Assembly (NCBI GenBank): GCA_029961685.1
Contig: JARWKL010000002.1
Span: forward strand, 21,358,908 to 21,422,907
DNA: 64,000 nt
Direction of reading: 5' to 3'
From: Aristolochia californica
Lineage: Eukaryota; Streptophyta; Magnoliopsida; Piperales; Aristolochiaceae
Shown here: piece after piece, positions 9,632 through 22,192 of the stretch
Layout of the letters: the number at the start of each line of letters is the position of its first letter
How positions within the stretch are numbered: the first letter of the stretch is position 1
Made by a program: the position numbers and the translations under genes
Notes under the pieces: model-generated
What the model saw: only the letters and a program-made list of their open reading frames with translations
Databases searched by the model: none
Told to the model about the DNA's origin: nothing

Positions 9632-11082
9632 CTTAAAGCATGTTGGGATCAGTTAGAAATCTCTTTCCTACCAAAATTCCACCAAGCTATTATTAGAGGG
9701 TTGTACGTGTGGAATTTCCCAAATATGGATTTTGGGGTTCATTTTTTGGTGTGTGAAATAATTTTCTATTTATTATATAGTTTTCAAATTCTTTTTGCAC
9801 ACATGAACTCTAAAATTTTCGTTTTGTTGCGATCTTATATCTTTTTTGTTTACGAGGAAAAATGGGAGAGTGGAAACTCAAGTTTGGATCTGAAGAAAAA
9901 TAAAATTATGAACATAAAAAATGGGAATGCACAAATGCTGAGAGAGATAATTCCAAAAAGTATCTGTGATTTTCAAGGATGGGCAAAAGTGGGTTGTTTG
10001 GATCTGGTAAAATATCCAACCACATGAGAATTTAACTTTCTCTACTCCCCCTAATTTTTGGGCCACTAGGCCACTTGCACCCTCAACATGCTTGTGGTAT
10101 GCACACCCCCACCACACTCAAAGCATGTTCGGATCAGTTAGAAGTCTCTTTCCTATAAAATTCCACCAAGCTATTATTAGGGGGTTGTACGTGTGGAATT
10201 TCACATACATGGATTTTGGGGTTCATTTTTTGGTGCGTTAAATAATTTTTTATTTATTATATAGTTTTCAAATTCTTTTTGCACACATGAACTCTAAAAT
10301 TTTCGTTTTGTTGCGATCATATATCTATTTTGTTTACGAGGAAAAATGGGAGAGTGGAAACTCAACTTTGGATCTGAAGAAAAAAAAAATTGAACATCAA
10401 AAATGGGAATACACAAATGCTGAGAGAGATAATTCCAAAAAGTATCTGTGATTTTTAAGGATGGGCAAAAAGTGGGTTGTTTGGCTCTGGTAAATATCCA
10501 ACCACTTGAGAATTTAACTTTTTCTACTCCCCCTAATTTTTGGGCCACTAGGCCACTTGCATCGTCACCATGCTTGTGGCATGCACACCCCCACCACACT
10601 TAAAGCATGTTGGGATCAGTTAGAAGTCTCTTTCTTATAAAATTCCACCAAGCTATTATTAGGGGGTTGTACGTGTGGAATTACCCATACATGGATTTTG
10701 GCGTTCATTTTTTGTTGCGTGGAATAATTTTCTATTTATTATATGGTTTTCAAATTCCTTTTGCACACATGAACTCTAAAATTTTCGTTTAGTTGCGATC
10801 TTATATCTTTTTTATTTACGAGGAAAAATGGGAGACGGGAAACTCAAGTTTGGATCTGAAGAAAAAAAAAATTTGAACATCAAAAGTGGGAATGCACAAA
10901 TGCTGAGAGAGATAATTCCAAAAAGTATTTGTGATTTTTAAGGATGGGCAAAAAGTGGGTTGTTTGGATCTGGTAAAATATCCAACCACTTGAGAATTTA
11001 ACTTTTTCTACTCCCCCTAATTTTTGGGCCACTAGGCCACTTGCATCCTCAAAATGCTAGTGGTATGCACACCCCCACCACA

Positions 11083-11567
11083 CTTAAAGCATGTTGGGAT
11101 CAGTTAGAAGTCTCTTTCCTATAAAATTCCGCCAAGCTATTATTAGGGGGTTGTATGTGTGGAATTTTCTCAAACATGGATTTTGGGGTTCATTTTTTGG
11201 TGCGTGAAATAATTTTTTATTTATTAAATAGTTTTCAAATTCCTTTTGCACACATGAACTCTAAAATTTTCGTTTTGTTGCGATCTTATATCTTTTTTGT
11301 TTACGAGGAAAAATGGGAGACGGGAAACTAAAGTTTGGATCTGAAGAAAAAAAAAATTTGAACATCAAAAATGGGAATGCACAAATGCTGAGAGAGATAA
11401 TTCCAAAAAGTATCTGTGATTTTTAAGGATGGGCAAAAAGTGGGTTGTTTGGATCTGGTAAAATATCCAACCACTTGAGAATTTAACTTTTTCTACTCCC
11501 CCTAATTTTTGGGCCACTAGGCCACTTGCATCCTCAAAATGCTAGTGGTATGCACACCCCCACCACT
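11083..11567 (+). repeat. Hybrid monomer D/C (first)
   Basis: 485 bp. D markers run through CGTTTTGTTGCG; C-like markers follow from CTTATATC and GAGACGGG to CTAGTGGTATGC. The switch therefore lies in the short interval between CGTTTTG and CTTATATC. It has the private AAACTAAAG near 11326-11334, shared only with the D/C copies at 32324 and 53056. Confidence 0.87.
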
Positions 11568-12052
11568 CTTAAAGCATGTTGGGATCAGTTAGAAGTCTCT
11601 TTCCTATAAAATTCCGCCAAGCTATTATTAGGGGGTTGTATGTGTGGAATTTTCTCAAACATGGATTTTGGGGTTCATTTTTAGGTGCGTGAAATAATTT
11701 TTTATTTATTAAACAGTTTTCAAATTCCTTTTGCACACATGAACTCTAAAATTTTCGTTTAGTTGCGATCTTATATCTTTTTTGTTTACGAGGAAAAATG
11801 GGAGACGGGAAACTCAAGTTTGGATCTGAAGAAAAAAAAAATTTGAACATCAAAAGTGGGAATGCACAAATGCTGAGAGAGATAATTCCAAAATGTATCT
11901 GTGATTTTTAAGGATGGGCAAAAAGTGGGTTGTTTGGATCTGGTAAAATATCCAACCACTTGAGAATTTAACTTTTTCTACTCCCCCTAATTTTTGGGCC
12001 ACTAGGCCACTTGCATCCTCAAAATGCTAGTGGTATGCACACCCCCACCACA
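11568..12052 (+). repeat. Hybrid monomer D/C (second)
   Basis: 485 bp. D markers run through ATTAAACAG, then C markers begin already at CGTTTAGTTGCG, so its switch is upstream of that in the first D/C. It has TTTTTAGGTGCG near 11680, shared with the D/C at 17848, and a private CCAAAATGTATC near 11890. Confidence 0.87.
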
Positions 12053-12537
12053 CTTAAAGCATGTTGGGATCAGTTAGAAGTCTCTTTCCTATAAAATTCC
12101 GCCAAGCTATTATTAGGGGGTTGTATGTGTGGAATTTTCTCAAACATGGATTTTGGGGTTCATTTTTTGGTGCGTGAAATAATTTTTTATTTATTAAATA
12201 GTTTTCAAATTCCTTTTGCACATATGAACTCTAAAATTTTCGTTTTGTTGCGATCTTATATCTTTTTTGTTTACGAGGAAAAATGGGAGACGGGAAACTC
12301 AAGTTTGGATCTGAAGAAAAAAAAAATTTGAACATCAAAAATGGGAATGCACAAATGCTGAGAGAGATAATTCCAAAAAGTATCTGTGATTTTTAAGGAT
12401 GGGCAAAAAGTGGGTTGTTTGGATCTGGTAAAATATCCAACCACTTGAGAATTTAACTTTTTCTACTCCCCCTAATTTTTGGGCCACTAGGCCACTTGCA
12501 TCCTCAACATGCTAGTGGTATGCACACCCCCACCACA
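12053..12537 (+). repeat. Hybrid monomer D/C (third)
   Basis: 485 bp. Same switch interval as the copy at 11083 (CGTTTTG, then CTTATATC). It carries CACATATGAAC near 12220, shared with the copy at 18333. Confidence 0.87.
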
Positions 12538-13022
12538 CTTAAAGCATGTTGGGATCAGTTAGAAGTCTCTTTCCTATAAAATTCCGCCAAGCTATTATTA
12601 GGGGGTTGTATGTGTGGAATTTTCTCAAACATGGATTTTGGGGTTCATTTTTTGGTGCGTGAAATAATTTTTTATTTATTAAATAGTTTTCAAATTCCTT
12701 TTGCACACATGAACTCTAAAATTTTCGTTTTGTTGCGATCTTATTTCTTTTTTGTTTACGAGGAAAAATGGGAGAGTGGAAACTCATGTTTGGATCTGAA
12801 GAAAAAAAAAAATTTGAACATCAAAAATGGGAATACACAAATGCTGAGAGAGATAATTCCAAAAAGTATCTGTGATTTTTAAGGATGGGCAAAAAGTGGG
12901 TTGTTTGGCTCTGGTAAATATCCAACCACTTGAGAATTTAACTTTTTCTACTCCCCCTAATTTTTGGGCCACTAGGCCACTTGCATCGTCACCATGCTTG
13001 TGGCATGCACACCCCCACCACA
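12538..13022 (+). repeat. Hybrid monomer D/B
   Basis: 485 bp. D markers run through CTCATGTTTGG and the A-tract; B markers follow (ATCAAAAATGGGAATACAC, CATCGTCACCATGC). The D 15 bp deletion is absent because the 3' part is B. Its counterpart is at 18818. Confidence 0.88.
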
Positions 13023-13505
13023 CTTAAAGCATGTTGGGATCAGTTAGAAGTCTCTTTCTTATAAAATTCCACCAAGCTATTATTAGGGGGTTGTACGTGT
13101 GGAATTACCCATACATGGATTTTGGCGTTCATTTTTTGTTGCGTGGAATAATTTTCTATTTATTATATGGTTTTCAAATTCCTTTTGCACACATGAACTC
13201 TAAAATTTTCGTTTAGTTGCGATCTTATATCTTTTTTGTTTACGAGGAAAAATGGGAGACGGGAAACTCAAGTTTGGATCTGAAGAAAAAAAAAATTTGA
13301 ACATCAAAAGTGGGAATGCACAAATGCCGAGAGAGATAATTCCAAAAAGTATCTGTGATTTTTAAGGATGGGCAAAAGTGGGTTGTTTGGATCTGGTAAA
13401 ATATCCAACCACTTGAGAATTTAACTTTCTCTACTCCCCCTAATTTTTGGGCCACTAGGCCACTTGCACCCTCAACATGCTTGTGGTATGCACACCCCCA
13501 CCACA
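13023..13505 (+). repeat. Hybrid monomer C/A
   Basis: 483 bp. C markers run through GAGACGGG and ATCAAAAGTGGG; A markers follow (GGGCAAAAGTGGG, TTTCTCTACTCC, TTGCACCCTC). It has ATGCCGAGAG near 13325, shared only with its counterpart at 19303. Confidence 0.88.
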
Positions 13506-13989
13506 CTCAAAGCATGTTCGGATCAGTTAGAAGTCTCTTTCCTATAAAATTCCACCAAGCTATTATTAGAGGGTTGTACGTGTGGAATTTCCCAAATATG
13601 GATTTTGGGGTTCATTTTTTGGTGTGTGAAATAATTTTCTATTTATTATATAGTTTTCAAATTCTTTTTGCACACATGAACTCTAAAATTTTCGTTTTGT
13701 TGCGATCTGATATCTTTTTTGTTTACGAGGAAAAATGGGAGAGTGGAAACTCAAGTTTGGATCTGAAGAAAAATAAAATTATGAACATAAAAAATGGGAA
13801 TGCACAAATGCTGAGAGAGATAATTCCAAAAAGTATCTGTGATTTTTAAGGATGGGCAAAAGTGGGTTGTTTGGATCTGGTAAAATATCCAACCACTTGA
13901 GAATTTAACTTTCTCTACTCCCCCTAATTTTTGGGCCACTAGGCCACTTGCACCCTCAACATGCTTGTGGTATGCACACCCCCACCACA
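13506..13989 (+). repeat. Hybrid monomer B/A
   Basis: 484 bp. It starts as B (CTCAAAGCATGTTCGG, CCTATAAAATTCC) and becomes A at TTAGAGGGTTG, so the switch is between about 13550 and 13569. A markers continue to the end. It has a private GATCTGATATC near 13704. It has no counterpart in HOR unit 4. Confidence 0.88.
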
Positions 13990-16900
13990 CTCAAAGCATG
14001 TTCGGATCAGTTAGAAGTCTCTTTCCTATAAAATTCCACCAAGCTATTATTAGGGGGTTCTACGTGTGGAATTTCGCATACATGGATTTTGGGGTTCATT
14101 TTTTGGTGCGTTAAATAATTTTTTATTTATTATATAGTTTTCAAATTCTTTTTGCACACATGAACTCTAAAATTTTCGTTTTGTTGCGATCATATATCTA
14201 TTTTGTTTACGAGGAAAAATGGGAGAGTGGAAACTCAACTTTGGATCTGAAGAAAAAAAAAATTGAACATCAAAAATGGGAATACACAAATGCTGAGAGA
14301 GATAATTCCAAAAAGTATCTGTGATTTTTAAGGATGGGCAAAAAGTGGGTTGTTTGGCTCTGGTAAATATCCAACCACTTGAGAATTTAACTTTTTCTAC
14401 TCCCCCTAATTTTTGGGCCACTAGGCCACTTGCATCGTCACCATGCTTGTGGCATGCACACCCCCACCACACTTAAAGCATGTTGGGATCAGTTAGAAGT
14501 CTCTTTCTTATAAAATTCCACCAAGCTATTATTAGGGGTTGTACGTGTGGAATTACCCATACATGGATTTTGGCGTTCATTTTTTGTTGCGTGGAATAAT
14601 TTTCTATTTATTATATGGTTTTCAAATTCCTTTTGCACACATGAACTCTAAAATTTTCGTTTAGTTGCGATCTTATATCTTTTTTGTTTACGAGGAAAAA
14701 TGGGAGACGGGAAACTCAAGTTTGGATCTGAAGAAAAAAAAAATTTGAACATCAAAAGTGGGAATGCACAAATGCTGAGAGAGATAATTCCAAAAAGTAT
14801 CTGTGATTTTTAAGGATGGGCAAAAAGTGGGTTGTTTGGATCTGGTAAAATATCCAACCACTTGAGAATTTAACTTTTTCTACTCCCCCTAATTTTTGGG
14901 CCACTAGGCCACTTGCATCCTCAAAATGCTAGTGGTATGCACACCCCCACCACTCTTAAAGCATGTTGGGATCAGTTAGAAGTCTCTTTCCTATAAAATT
15001 CCGCCAAGCTATTATTAGGGTGTTGTATGTGTGGAATTTTCTCAAACATGGATTTTGGGGTTCATTTTTTGGTGCGTGAAATAATTTTTTATTTATTAAA
15101 TAGTTTTCAAATTCCTTTTGCACACATGAACTCTAAAATTTTCGTTTTGTTGCGATCTTATTTCTTTTTTGTTTACGAGGAAAAATGGGAGAGTGGAAAC
15201 TCATGTTTGGGTCTGAAGAAAAAAAAAAAATTTGAACATCCAAAATGTGAATGCACAAATGCTGAGAGAGATAATTCCAAAAAGTATCTGTGCAAAAAGT
15301 GGGTTGTTTGGCTCAGGTAAATATCCAACCACTTGAGAATTTAACTTTTTCTAGTCCCCCTAATTTTTGGGCCACTAGGCCACTTGCATCCTCAACATGC
15401 TTGTGGCATGCACACCCCCACCACACTTAAAGCATGTTGGGATCAGTTAGAAGTCTTTTTCCTCTAAAATGCCACCAAGATATTATTAGGGGGTTGTACA
15501 AGTGGAATTTCCCAAACATGGATTTTGGGGTTCATTTTTTGGTGCGTGAAATAATTTTCTATTTATTATATAGTTTTCAAATTCTTTTTGCACACATGAA
15601 CTCTAAAATTTTCGTTTTGTTGCGATCTTATATCTTTTTTGTTTACGAGGAAAAATGGGAGACAGGAAACTCAAGTTCGGATCTGAAGAAAAAAAAAAAA
15701 TTGAACATCCAAAATGGGAATGCACAAATGCTGAGAGAGATAATTCCAAAAAGTATCTGTGATTTTTAAGGATGGGGAAAAAGTGGGTTGTTTGGCTCTG
15801 GTAAATATCCAACCACTTGAGAATTTAACTTTTTCTACTCCCCCTAATTTTTGGGCCACTAGGCCACTTGCATCCTCAACATGCTTGTGGCATGCACACC
15901 CCCACCACACTTAAAGGATGTTGGGATCAGTTAGAAGTCTTTTTCCTATAAAATTCCACCAAGCTATTATTAGGGGGTTGTACGTATGGAATTTCCCATA
16001 CATGGATTTTGGGGTTCATTTTTTTGTGCTGGAAATAATTTTCTATTTATTATATAGTTTTCAAATTCCTTTTGCACACATGAACTCTAAAATTTTCGTT
16101 TTGTTGAGATCTTATATCTTTTTTGTTTACGAGGAAAAATGGGAGAGAGAAAATTCAAGTTTGGATCTGAAGAAAAAAAAAATTTGAACATCCAAAATGG
16201 GAATGCTCAAATGCTGAGAGAGATAATTCCAAAAAGTATCTATGATTTTTAAGGACGGGCAAAAAGTGGGTTGTTTGGCTCTGGTAAATAAATATCCAAC
16301 CACTTGAGAATTTAACTTTTTCTACTCCCCCTAATTTTTGGGCCACTAGGCCTCTTGCATCCTCAACATGCTTGTAGCATGCACACCCCCAACACACTTA
16401 AAGCATGTTGGGATCAGTTAGAAATCTCTTTCCTACCAAAATTCCACCAAGCTATTATTAGAGGGTTGTACGTGTGGAATTTCCCAAATATGGATTTTGG
16501 GGTTCATTTTTTGGTGTGTGAAATAATTTTCTATTTATTATATAGTTTTCAAATTCTTTTTGCACACATGAACTCTAAAATTTTCGTTTTGTTGCGATCT
16601 TATATCTTTTTTGTTTACGAGGAAAAATGGGAGAGTGGAAACTCAAGTTTGGATCTGAAGAAAAATAAAATTATGAACATAAAAAATGGGAATGCACAAA
16701 TGCTGAGAGAGATAATTCCAAAAAGTATCTGTGATTTTTAAGGATGGGCAAAAGTGGGTTGTTTGGATCTGGTAAAATATCCAACCACTTGAGAATTTAA
16801 CTTTCTCTACTCCCCCTAATTTTTGGGCCACTAGGCCACTTGCACCCTCAACATGCTTGTGGTATGCACACCCCCACCACACTCAAAGCATGTTCGGATC

Positions 16901-17847
16901 AGTTAGAAGTCTCTTTCCTATAAAATTCCACCAAGCTATTATTAGGGGGTTGTACGTGTGGAATTTCACATACATGGATTTTGGGGTTCATTTTTTGGTG
17001 CGTTAAATAATTTTTTATTTATTATATAGTTTTCAAATTCTTTTTGCACACATGAACTCTAAAATTTTCGTTTTGTTGCGATCATATATCTATTTTGTTT
17101 ACGAGGAAAAATGGGAGAGTGGAAACTCAACTTTGGATCTGAAGAAAAAAAAAATTGAACATCAAAAATGGGAATACACAAATGCTGAGAGAGATAATTC
17201 CAAAAAGTATCTGTGATTTTTAAGGATGGGCAAAAAGTGGGTTGTTTGGCTCTGGTAAATATCCAACCACTTGAGAATTTAACTTTTTCTACTCCCCCTA
17301 ATTTTTGGGCCACTAGGCCACTTGCATCGTCACCATGCTTGTGGCATGCACACCCCCACCACACTTAAAGCATGTTGGGATCAGTTAGAAGTCTCTTTCT
17401 TATAAAATTCCACCAAGCTATTATTAGGGGGTTGTACGTGTGGAATTACCCATACATGGATTTTGGCGTTCATTTTTTGTTGCGTGGAATAATTTTCTAT
17501 TTATTATATGGTTTTCAAATTCCTTTTGCACACATGAACTCTAAAATTTTCGTTTAGTTGCGATCTTATATCTTTTTTGTTTACGAGGAAAAATGGGAGA
17601 CGGGAAACTCAAGTTTGGATCTGAAGAAAAAAAAAATTTGAACATCAAAAGTGGGAATGCACAAATGCTGAGAGAGATAATTCCAAAAAGTATCTGTGAT
17701 TTTTAAGGATGGGCAAAAAGTGGGTTGTTTGGATCTGGTAAAATATCCAACCACTTGAGAATTTAACTTTTTCTACTCCCCCTAATTTTTGGGCCACTAG
17801 GCCACTTGCATCCTCAAAATGCTAGTGGTATGCACACCCCCACCACT

Positions 17848-18332
17848 CTTAAAGCATGTTGGGATCAGTTAGAAGTCTCTTTCCTATAAAATTCCGCCAA
17901 GCTATTATTAGGGGGTTGTATGTGTGGAATTTTCTCAAACATGGATTTTGGGGTTCATTTTTAGGTGCGTGAAATAATTTTTTATTTATTAAATAGTTTT
18001 CAAATTCCTTTTGCACACATGAACTCTAAAATTTTCGTTTAGTTGCGATCTTATATCTTTTTTGTTTACGAGGAAAAATGGGAGACGGGAAACTCAAGTT
18101 TGGATCTGAAGAAAAAAAAAATTTGAACATCAAAAGTGGGAATGCACAAATGCTGAGAGAGATAATTCCAAAAAGTATCTGTGATTTTTAAGGATGGGCA
18201 AAAAGTGGGTTGTTTGGATCTGGTAAAATATCCAACCACTTGAGAATTTAACTTTTTCTACTCCCCCTAATTTTTGGGCCACTAGGCCACTTGCATCCTC
18301 AAAATGCTAGTGGTATGCACACCCCCACCACA
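17848..18332 (+). repeat. Hybrid monomer D/C (counterpart of 11568)
   Basis: 485 bp. D to C switch upstream of CGTTTAGTTGCG. TTTTTAGGTGCG near 17960 is shared only with the copy at 11568, 6280 bp to the left. Confidence 0.87.
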
Positions 18333-18817
18333 CTTAAAGCATGTTGGGATCAGTTAGAAGTCTCTTTCCTATAAAATTCCGCCAAGCTATTATTAGGGGG
18401 TTGTATGTGTGGAATTTTCTCAAACATGGATTTTGGGGTTCATTTTTTGGTGCGTGAAATAATTTTTTATTTATTAAATAGTTTTCAAATTCCTTTTGCA
18501 CATATGAACTCTAAAATTTTCGTTTTGTTGCGATCTTATATCTTTTTTGTTTACGAGGAAAAATGGGAGACGGGAAACTCAAGTTTGGATCTGAAGAAAA
18601 AAAAAATTTGAACATCAAAAATGGGAATGCACAAATGCTGAGAGAGATAATTCCAAAAAGTATCTGTGATTTTTAAGGATGGGCAAAAAGTGGGTTGTTT
18701 GGATCTGGTAAAATATCCAACCACTTGAGAATTTAACTTTTTCTACTCCCCCTAATTTTTGGGCCACTAGGCCACTTGCATCCTCAACATGCTAGTGGTA
18801 TGCACACCCCCACCACA
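18333..18817 (+). repeat. Hybrid monomer D/C (counterpart of 12053)
   Basis: 485 bp. It shares CACATATGAAC near 18500 with the copy at 12053, at the same 6280 bp offset. Confidence 0.87.
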
Positions 18818-19302
18818 CTTAAAGCATGTTGGGATCAGTTAGAAGTCTCTTTCCTATAAAATTCCGCCAAGCTATTATTAGGGGGTTGTATGTGTGGAAT
18901 TTTCTCAAACATGGATTTTGGGGTTCATTTTTTGGTGCGTGAAATAATTTTTTATTTATTAAATAGTTTTCAAATTCCTTTTGCACACATGAACTCTAAA
19001 ATTTTCGTTTTGTTGCGATCTTATTTCTTTTTTGTTTACGAGGAAAAATGGGAGAGTGGAAACTCATGTTTGGATCTGAAGAAAAAAAAAAATTTGAACA
19101 TCAAAAATGGGAATACACAAATGCTGAGAGAGATAATTCCAAAAAGTATCTGTGATTTTTAAGGATGGGCAAAAAGTGGGTTGTTTGGCTCTGGTAAATA
19201 TCCAACCAGTTGAGAATTTAACTTTTTCTACTCCCCCTAATTTTTGGGCCACTAGGCCACTTGCATCGTCACCATGCTTGTGGCATGCACACCCCCACCA
19301 CA
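18818..19302 (+). repeat. Hybrid monomer D/B (counterpart of 12538)
   Basis: 485 bp. D front and B tail, as at 12538. It has a private CCAACCAGTTGAG near 19204. Confidence 0.87.
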
Positions 19303-19785
19303 CTTAAAGCATGTTGGGATCAGTTAGAAGTCTCTTTCTTATAAAATTCCACCAAGCTATTATTAGGGGGTTGTACGTGTGGAATTACCCATACATGGAT
19401 TTTGGCGTTCATTTTTTGTTGCGTGGAATAATTTTCTATTTATTATATGGTTTTCAAATTCCTTTTGCACACATGAACTCTAAAATTTTCGTTTAGTTGC
19501 GATCTTATATCTTTTTTGTTTACGAGGAAAAATGGGAGACGGGAAACTCAAGTTTGGATCTGAAGAAAAAAAAAATTTGAACATCAAAAGTGGGAATGCA
19601 CAAATGCCGAGAGAGATAATTCCAAAAAGTATCTGTGATTTTTAAGGATGGGCAAAAGTGGGTTGTTTGGATCTGGTAAAATATCCAACCACTTGAGAAT
19701 TTAACTTTCTCTACTCCCCCTAATTTTTGGGCCACTAGGCCACTTGCACCCTCAACATGCTTGTGGTATGCACACCCCCACCACA
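19303..19785 (+). repeat. Hybrid monomer C/A (counterpart of 13023)
   Basis: 483 bp. C front and A tail, with the shared ATGCCGAGAG marker near 19605. It is followed directly by a full B, whereas the copy at 13023 is followed by the B/A hybrid. Confidence 0.87.
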
Positions 19786-22192
19786 CTCAAAGCATGTTCG
19801 GATCAGTTAGAAGTCTCTTTCCTATAAAATTCCACCAAACTATTATTAGGGGGTTGTACGTGTGGAATTTCGCATACATGGATTTTGGGGTTCATTTTTT
19901 GGTGCGTTAAATAATTTTTTATTTATTATATAGTTTTCAAATTCTTTTTGCACACATGAACTCTAAAATTTTCGTTTTGTTGCGATCATATATCTATTTT
20001 GTTTACGAGGAAAAATGGGAGAGTGGAAACTCAACTTTGGATCTGAAGAAAAAAAAAATTGAACATCAAAAATGGGAATACACAAATGCTGAGAGAGATA
20101 ATTCCAAAAAGTATCTGTGATTTTTAAGGATGGGCAAAAAGTGGGTTGTTTGGCTCTGGTAAATATCCAACCACTTGAGAATTTAACTTTTTCTACTCCC
20201 CCTAATTTTTGGGCCACTAGGCCACTTGCATCGTCACCATGCTTGTGGCATGCACACCCCCACCACACTTAAAGCATGTTGGGATCAGTTAGAAGTCTCT
20301 TTCTTATAAAATTCCACCAAGCTATTATTAGGGGTTGTACGTGTGGAATTACCCATACATGGATTTTGGCGTTCATTTTTTGTTGCGTGGAATAATTTTC
20401 TATTTATTATATGGTTTTCAAATTCCTTTTGCACACATGAACTCTAAAATTTTCGTTTAGTTGCGATCTTATATCTTTTTTGTTTACGAGGAAAAATGGG
20501 AGACGGGAAACTCAAGTTTGGATCTGAAGAAAAAAAAAATTTGAACATCAAAAGTGGGAATGCACAAATGCTGAGAGAGATAATTCCAAAAAGTATCTGT
20601 GATTTTTAAGGATGGGCAAAAAGTGGGTTGTTTGGATCTGGTAAAATATCCAACCACTTGAGAATTTAACTTTTTCTACTCCCCCTAATTTTTGGGCCAC
20701 TAGGCCACTTGCATCCTCAAAATGCTAGTGGTATGCACACCCCCACCACTCTTAAAGCATGTTGGGATCAGTTAGAAGTCTCTTTCCTATAAAATTCCGC
20801 CAAGCTATTATTAGGGGGTTGTATGTGTGGAATTTTCTCAAACATGGATTTTGGGGTTCATTTTTTGGTGCGTGAAATAATTTTTTATTTATTAAATAGT
20901 TTTCAAATTCCTTTTGCACACATGAACTCTAAAATTTTCGTTTTGTTGCGATCTTATTTCTTTTTTGTTTACGAGGAAAAATGGGAGAGTGGAAACTCAT
21001 GTTTGGGTCTGAAGAAAAAAAAAAAATTTGAACATCCAAAATGTGAATGCACAAATGCTGAGAGAGATAATTCCAAAAAGTATCTGTGCAAAAAGTGGGT
21101 TGTTTGGCTCAGGTAAATATCCAACCACTTGAGAATTTAACTTTTTCTAGTCCCCCTAATTTTTGGGCCACTAGGCCACTTGCATCCTCAACATGCTTGT
21201 GGCATGCACACCCCCACCACACTTAAAGCATGTTGGGATCAGTTAGAAGTCTTTTTCCTATAAAATTCCACCAAGATATTATTAGGGGGTTGTACAAGTG
21301 GAATTTCCCAAACATGGATTTTGGGGTTCATTTTTTGGTGCGTGAAATAATTTTCTATTTATTATATAGTTTTCAAATTCTTTTTGCACACATGAACTCT
21401 AAAATTTTCGTTTTGTTGCGATCTTATATCTTTTTTGTTTACGAGGAAAAATGGGAGACAGGAAACTCAAGTTCGGATCTGAAGAAAAAAAAAAAATTGA
21501 ACATCCAAAATGGGAATGCACAAATGCTGAGAGAGATAATTCCAAAAAGTATCTGTGATTTTTAAGGATGGGGAAAAAGTGGGTTGTTTGGCTCTGGTAA
21601 ATATCCAACCACTTGAGAATTTAACTTTTTCTACTCCCCCTAATTTTTGGGCCACTAGGCCACTTGCATCCTCAACATGCTTGTGGCATGCACACCCCCA
21701 CCACACTTAAAGGATGTTGGGATCAGTTAGAAGTCTTTTTCCTATAAAATTCCACCAAGCTATTATTAGGGGGTTGTACGTATGGAATTTCCCATACATG
21801 GATTTTGGGGTTCATTTTTTTGTGCTGGAAATAATTTTCTATTTATTATATAGTTTTCAAATTCCTTTTGCACACATGAACTCTAAAATTTTCGTTTTGT
21901 TGAGATCTTATATCTTTTTTGTTTACGAGGAAAAATGGGAGAGAGAAAATTCAAGTTTGGATCTGAAGAAAAAAAAAATTTGAACATCCAAAATGGGAAT
22001 GCTCAAATGCTGAGAGAGATAATTCCAAAAAGTATCTATGATTTTTAAGGACGGGCAAAAAGTGGGTTGTTTGGCTCTGGTAAATAAATATCCAACCACT
22101 TGAGAATTTAACTTTTTCTACTCCCCCTAATTTTTGGGCCACTAGGCCTCTTGCATCCTCAACATGCTTGTAGCATGCACACCCCCAACACA

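Larger units (their letters stand above)
9632..16396 (+). repeat. HOR unit 3 (14-mer structural variant)
   Basis: Monomer order: A 9632, B 10117, C 10599, D/C 11083, D/C 11568, D/C 12053, D/B 12538, C/A 13023, B/A 13506, B 13990, C 14472, D 14955, E 15426, F 15910; 6765 bp. Eight monomers are inserted relative to the hexamer, six of them hybrids. Private changes: GATTTTCAAGG near 9972, CACATGAG near 10022, TTTATTTACG near 10811 and TTAGGGTGTTG near 15016. Confidence 0.9.
16397..22192 (+). repeat. HOR unit 4 (12-mer structural variant)
   Basis: Monomer order: A 16397, B 16882, C 17364, D/C 17848, D/C 18333, D/B 18818, C/A 19303, B 19786, C 20268, D 20751, E 21222, F 21706; 5796 bp. It matches HOR unit 3 minus two monomers, the first D/C (485 bp) and the B/A (484 bp). 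The difference of 969 bp fits exactly. Confidence 0.9.

Noticed and set aside
9590..10027. Longest ORF (145 codons) as a candidate gene
   Set aside because: It is long only because a private T-to-C change near 9974 removes the stop used in all other A monomers; it ends soon after in satellite sequence.
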